A stretch of DNA of 64,000 bases from the NCBI GenBank assembly GCA_021234155.1, contig JAJEKV010000113.1:2028325-2092324 (forward strand), given 5' to 3'. The DNA is from Isoetes taiwanensis (Eukaryota; Streptophyta; Lycopodiopsida; Isoetales; Isoetaceae). The position numbers and the translations under genes are program-made. Numbering within the stretch: the stretch's first letter is position 1; every line of letters starts with the position of its first letter. Of the stretch, positions 58,401-64,000 are shown one piece after another. The notes beneath the pieces are model-generated. The model did not search any database and had not been told where the DNA came from. It saw only the letters and a program-made list of their open reading frames with translations.

Positions 58401-58575
58401 TGTGGAGCAAAGGCCTCGATATTGTAGGAAAGTCCCTGATTATAGCTTATAGTTTGGGCCCACTTCGCATACTGGAAGGCTTTCCCTCATTGATTCAAGA
58501 GTCAGATGGCATTAACACTTTAGCCCATGTAGTTGGCCATTCCCGCTCAAACCTAAATCAAGTACATTAACAAAG
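52451..58575. other. Intergenic, few weak exon candidates
   Basis: It holds five to six TGCACA units at 54451-54484. An exon-like piece at 57071-57114, between AATGCAG and GAGGTCAGT, reads EHLAFFEYKEEMHQE. The frame at 55818-56009 contains SLRKAFHKCVKLCGCMGYLS. None could be joined into a gene or named. Confidence 0.35.
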
Positions 58576-58579
58576 GAGT

Positions 58580-58965
58580 CATTCAATTAGGAATCTAAAC
58601 TATACTCTTAGAGGATCTAGGGGAATCTAAGGAATGAGAATTTAAGAGTGTGTTTTATGTGAATGACTTGACACACTCTTTCATAATATGAACATAATCC
58701 TAGGGAACTCTATAAATTGCAATCTTCTAACTAGTCTTGTAAAAGTTCCTCATACATAAATTTTGATAAAGAAATGACCCTCAAATGACTTTATACACTC
58801 CATCTAGGTAAGTATATCATTCACATTCATGTGCTTTGGAATGAATCTTTGTATTATCTTAAGGAGTACTCGTATTATCCTAGAGAATCTTGTATAGATT
58901 CTTGAAAAAACCTATGTGTATGTATATTCATTTCCTAGATACTCCCTTATAGTAATAAATACTTG

Positions 58966-58997
<32 letters not shown>

Positions 58998-59060
58998 GCC
59001 ACCATATGAGACCCCTTTTCTAGAGAAAGTTCTGATTTCTAGAGATTTTGTTTGTTTTCC
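58580..59060 (-). repeat. AGAATCT stretch and (TA)n, probable inverted copy of the dispersed repeat
   Basis: Scattered GAATCT/AGAATCTTG phrases (58610-58905) precede ACTTGTATATAT and (TA)n at about 58966-58997. After it comes TGCCACCATATGAGACC, the reverse complement of GGTCTCATATGGTGGCA, which resembles the GAGACC...GTGGCACCC at 40402-40424. The order is the reverse complement of left half, (TA)n, AAGATTCT half. Confidence 0.4.
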
Positions 59061-59300
59061 TGACCGGCCCCATCCTAACTGACTCCGGCCCACAAGAAAA
59101 GCCCCAATTTGACCATATTGGAATGACATTGGAATCCCGGCCGCCCATCTCTGACTGGAGGGCCCACGCTGAGCCCCCAATTAAGCCCATGCCTTCTGTC
59201 CAGGGGCTCTGGCATCGCCCGTCCCCGCCGCAAGCGCTTGTGCCTCATGGGGTCGAATTCTGCTTTGGTAATTTCATCGCCTCCTACGAACGCTTACCGG

Positions 59301-59310
59301 GCTATAAAAG
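59301..59310 (+). promoter_or_regulatory. Possible plant promoter (GCTATAAAAG)
   Basis: A TATA box preceded by several GGCCCA/GGGCCC motifs between 59060 and 59220 and followed by TTTAGGGTTT about 20 bp on, a combination common in plant promoters. The frames downstream (for example 59435-59635) are short and unrecognised, so no gene is assigned. Confidence 0.25.
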
Positions 59311-60895
59311 CTTGGTATGTTGTTTAGGGTTTTCATCCTTTTTTTATTGAATCTAAGATGTAGCTAGTGACAAAGCCCCTGGGCCGCTTCTCCCCGTTGA
59401 TTTAGAGCCGATTCCTTCCAATTCCTCCATCAGATTGTGCCGCAGCCTATGGCGTTCGTCCCTTCCATTGTTCTGTTTACCATTGTCCGGCTTGGCTGGT
59501 TTACACCAGATTTTGCAACTTAATGGTTTCTTGTGTGCTTTTGCCTCTCAACGAGCCTCTAAGGTTTGGCAAGTCTTCTCCAACCGATTTGAGAAGCAAC
59601 ATGCCGTTTATCATTTGATTTGTGGTTGCAAATAAACCGCAGCCATGATGAGGGCCCTTTGTTTGAGCATGGTTGATGCCATTTTTTTCTAATGGCCTAA
59701 ATGGAGCCTACATCCATGGATCTTCGTGAAGGTCTTCTTTCCTCGTGATTTCATGGTATAATGCCTTTAAGTGCTTCCATACTCTATAAATGTTCTCCAG
59801 GACGTACTGGGTCATCCGCTAAAACTTCCTAGTTATTGAAGACTAACCTTGAGTTCAAGCTTCTAGCATGGCGTCAAGATGTAAATCTACTCAAACTATC
59901 ACTTTCATTTGAAGCTTTAAGGTGAAATTATATCTATGTCTTCTTTCTACAACTATGGAGCTACCGAATGAAGATGTTAGGCCATCATATAGGGCAATTG
60001 TGCACTGCAGGGTCTCTCACCCATACCTCACATGGCAGAGCTAATAATACCTATTACAACCGCGGGTTATCCGGCCAGAGCTCTCGCTAATATATCGATA
60101 CAACACATTAGTATACAATAACGATTAAAAATCTATTTTGTGTGTATATAAAACATTGGCAATCTATTAAAACATATGCTTAAGCATATTGGCCATCAAG
60201 CTTTGATCTAAATTACTTTAATGTCGCTCTCAATCAATTCTTCCTTATGGCACATATCCTAAGCATATCGAGTTATTGTTTCTTGATGTAAGTTCGTGCT
60301 CTTTAATGTTGTCTCACAATCAATTTTCTCCCTCTCATTGAAAATGCCGCTTTGCTTTTATTGCGTGGAGGCATTTTTTGAGTAATTTAAGGCACTGATT
60401 GTTCAGGTGCTCTTATTCGAAAGTGGAGGACCACTTTTGTATTCAATTTAAAGTAGTTCTCTGATGAATACTCTACATCCGAAGTTGATTATTTTATTTT
60501 GTATATACAACTTTTAAAGCCTCATACACACAATATGATTCATATAAAGTTTTTGTCGTGTGCGTAGTGAAATTCACCGTTATGCTTATGTATGCCTTTT
60601 CTGCTAAACAGAGTCGGATGTTCGTGATTTCAAACTATAATTTCTCAAGATTTTTATTAACTAACTCCATCCATCTCATGATATGTTCAATATCCGCAGA
60701 TGATTCAAGCCGAAAAGTGGACACTTGCTTGTGCGGCCTTTAATTGATGGACAAGATAGTTGGGCACGACTCCAAAACTTTTTTCTATAAGAAAGTTATA
60801 TGCTTGCTGGTCTTATCTCTAAAAGTCTTCTAAATTATGTATCCATCTCTAGTCGAGCTTGCTTGACTCTTCCTCAACTTCTCAACTAGAACGCG

Positions 60896-61400
60896 GGCCA
60901 TAACTCCCAAATTGGTGCTCTCCTGCTTTATGCACAAGAACATCCGCTGGAAACGTCAATCGGAAGGTTCACAATTGACGTTTTTCTAGCGCCCATTTTC
61001 CAAATTCCTATAGTAAATGGGCCAAAACAAGGCCAAATCGTGCAATGTCTTTGCTGCCACAGCTTTTACAAATGGGTAGAAATATGGCCATAACCCAAAA
61101 TGAAAGCTCTATTTTCTGCACAGAACATCCGCGAAGGGGTCACCGGAAGATCCTTACAATTGATGCTAGGCATCCATTTTCCAAATTCTTAACATAAATG
61201 TATAAAACAAAGGCCAAATGATCTAATGTCTTGCCGTCACGCTTTTATAGCTTGAGTAAAAATATGGCCATAACTCCTAAATGAAAGCTCTATCATTCAA
61301 AGTAAGTAAGAAACATGTATTGAGATCATTGGTCACTCCACAATGTTATTGGCATACATTTTTCAAATGTTTAGCATGAATGAGTCAAACCACTGCATGC
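60896..61400. repeat. Three-copy tandem repeat, 180-190 bp unit
   Basis: Units start at about 60897, 61086 and 61265, each with GGCCATAACTCC(C)AAAT. They continue through AGAACATCCGC, CATTTTCCAAATTC and AGGCCAAAT...CAATGTCT to CTTTTA. The third unit is more diverged and shorter. Confidence 0.7.
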
Positions 61401-64000
61401 ACTCTTGAACTTGGTTTTACAGATGCAACAAATTTTGTTAATTTCGCTGAATGCTTTGCTTTCTAGATATCATAACATCATCTTAAAATACTCCTATTAC
61501 AATTCAAGCACATGTTTTCTCAAGGAACATGGAAACAAATATGTCCCTGAATATGGCTTGTTACCTTCAAGAGCTGCTATAACTTAGCTTTGTAAGGGGT
61601 ATATTTCATCGCGGGTTTATGTTGCGCTAAATCTGCGATTCCGCCATTTCTTCATAGTTTTGAGATTTTTATTTTGTATGATTGATCAAGTATCATTTGC
61701 TTAGTTAGACTCTGCTCTATGGTATCTAATAAATCCAAAATTTCTAGTTTCTTTGGTTTACTTATCTTGCTCGATTTTAATTGACTCCATGTTCTTTTAT
61801 TTGTCCGGTAACTTCAGATTTTTATGCGCTCGTAAGGCAAATTCCCCGGATTTACATCAAGGTGCACTTGCAAGAAAGCTTGCTTTTGATCAGCATGTGT
61901 GTAACTTGAAAGCTGTTAAATTGGCTACTAATTTGCTTTATGCTTTCATAAGCATGCGAAGCTATCACTAAAGCTATGAAGATCATACCGACACCCACGC
62001 CCGTGATTTCTTTCTAAAGGATTTTCCAAGTGATGGGAAGGGAGTAAGTTGTCTTACATATTTATATATAAAAGTCTCAAAACATAGTTTTGTATCATCA
62101 CGATTATGTCCAAACTTCCTTATATTTTGCCATATAATGCAGAAATGTGCATTATATTAAAGGGTAAGGAACATTTATCAAGGGAGTCATTATATTTGTT
62201 TTGCTAGGTCCATTTTAAATGCAACCTAGTGCTTTGTCTTCAACTCGAAGTCCTTCCATGTTGATAAACTAGGGTGAGGCGCAACATCCAAAGGTGTTTT
62301 TGTTCTAATGGCATAACTAGTTCCCCTCGTCATTTTTCATTTCAAAAACCCCCGCTTATACTCCAATAACATGCAGATTTTCTTTGAGCTATTGTTCCAT
62401 TATAGCAAGATATTTATCAAAGAATATCTCAAGACATCTTGTGCATTTTATTTGACTATTGTAGGATTTGCTTTGCAAATGCGAGATCTCGCTACAATCT
62501 ATAGGTGAAAGAAAATTAGATTCTATTGATAATGTTCTAGGATGAGTATGCGATTCTATATAATGTGCAATCGTATGGTATCATTAGAATGGGCCCAATC
62601 GCTATTGTTTATCCGGACCGTTGTTCCCACTCCAGGAAATTGAGGCAAAGAAAGTTTGGCACTCATGCTTATTTGATGCTTTGGAGTAGATTCTAAAGTG
62701 GGATTTTTTGTATCCCGTAGATAATCAATTGTATTTCCTTAGTACATATAATTCAATAAAAGGGAGGTACATTTTAAACGCTTATGGTGCTTCAGTATAT
62801 AGCTACCTAATGTGTTCTTCAAACTAATGCTTGCAAGTGCTATGATGCCTATCAAAGGTTGTATTTGGAGTTGATGTATCTACAAGAGGTTGCCGTAAAT
62901 AAATTTCAAGCTAGATAAACTTTTTCTTAACTGAGTCAATCATTTCACAAAACTTTTCCAAACGCTGTGCATCTTCTATTTTGTTTCATCTTAGTATGTG
63001 CTATGTCAAGTTTGCAATTTTTGTCGACTTCAGTGGCTTCATTTCCAACGAATGTGTTCGTGGTTTTCTATGCTAGTTTCACAACGCCTTGCTTCATATC
63101 GTGGAGCTCGCTTGGACCTTCAAATTTTGAGTGAATGGGCATGTGATGAAGCTCGTTGACCTTCTAAATTTTTGAGGAATAAGTATGTAGCATATGCCGA
63201 TGCTTAGACATATGAATAGAATAATAGAATAGATTTTTAACATATATAATTGAAATTGACAATGAATGTCATGGACATCTCTTAGCTCGCGGATTTGTAG
63301 TGCACATTATGATGCTCAAGTATTTGTCTTTAAATGCCAATCACTTTTGGTATGTCTTCAAATGGTTTTCCAATCGGAGATTAAGGCGTTTACATGCCCA
63401 TTTCATAAATAATATATACTAGAGATTGATAGGAAAAGTGGTTGTGCATGTTTCTATCGTTCTTATTTTATTGCTTTCTATTTTGTGCCTTATGTATTTT
63501 GCGAAAGGCATATCAATTTAGTGAGATGATTATTGATCATTGTACATTTAATACTTATGTTTTTTCTAGTCATGCTGTATCCTTAATTAGGAGATATATC
63601 AGGCCACCCACCTAGGAGTTGTTGAAGACATGCCTGGCATTTAAGACACATGAGAATCTTTTCGATCGCTTGGAGATGATGGCAATCTTTTGTTGAAGAC
63701 GCCACTTCTGCAATAAGGTATGAGAATGTTTTCTGGACGTTTGGAGATGATATAATCTAGTCATTTGGGAAAGTTGGGACAGTAAGACCTAAAAGCCACA
63801 CACAAATCTAGCGTATGATGCTATTGTTACTAGTAGTATCCTTTTATTCCATATGTTTTCGCTTGTGAGTCACATTTCTTTTGTCATTAATCGCAGCAAT
63901 TGGCTTGGCCTTCAATTGTATTAATGATTTTGGCGCTTTGGGTAATCGCGGAGCGCAAAATGGTTGCCCTATTTGACTCATGCATAACTTTGACAAGTTG
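61401..64000. other. Intergenic, no supported gene
   Basis: AT-rich. A 72-codon plus-strand frame (61753-61971) has a protein-like end (SPDLHQGALARKLAFDQHVC), possibly an exon after the CTTCAG at about 61818, but no family or partner exons were recognised. Confidence 0.35.

Overview
This window looks like plant nuclear DNA. The first 2.1 kb holds the 3' part of an intron-bearing NADPH oxidase of the plant RBOH family, with GT-AG exons. Almost everything after it is repetitive or decayed: (TA)n tracts, minisatellites, an LTR-retrotransposon fragment, and three structures in which a 2.5-3 kb sequence is present twice in direct orientation. The recognisable retroelement is Penelope-like (PLE). 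PLEs are scarce in flowering plants, so a non-angiosperm land plant is plausible, but this is inference.

Layout. 69-2135: RBOH exons, plus strand; the exon that should encode the first part of the FAD-binding domain was not found. 2.6-5 kb: a degenerate minisatellite and anonymous DNA. 4958-14465, composite A: 2.55 kb direct repeats flank a 4.4 kb spacer with shattered plus-strand coding remnants; the arms carry an AGAATCTT-rich array, a tRNA-derived minus-strand segment and perfect heat-shock-element-like blocks. 14.5-15.3 kb: a satellite containing the same TTCTAGAA motif. 15.9-17.4 kb: an LTR followed by a tRNA-Met-type primer-binding site. 18-21.5 kb: two degenerate plus-strand coding regions, each preceded by the same TATAAATAGACC promoter-like block.

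21638-31324, composite B, is the highlight. Two 2.7 kb direct repeats flank a unit with a 702-codon open Penelope-type reverse transcriptase. Each repeat carries a partner ORF (intact and 255 aa on the right, broken on the left). The RT frame has no ATG at its start and begins at a splice-acceptor-like site. A 13-bp hairpin whose loop can form a pseudoknot lies just after the RT stop. The repeats begin and end in (TA)n. The partner ORF and RT together form a candidate two-protein retroelement without a recognisable endonuclease.

31.3-40 kb: an AAGATTCT array, then DNA with some coding-like minus-strand frames of unknown identity. 40466-47362, composite C: two 3.0 kb direct repeats carrying minus-strand exon-like frames, one with a membrane segment. 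The structure sits between the two halves of another repeat, as if inserted in its (TA)n. 48-64 kb: mostly non-coding, with an inverted copy of that repeat, a possible uninterrupted copy, a 180-190 bp tandem repeat and weak exon candidates.

Caution: paired repeat copies differ mainly by small substitutions and indels concentrated at CAG/CTG. That looks like consensus error at plant CHG-methylation sites, so some broken reading frames here may be artefacts.
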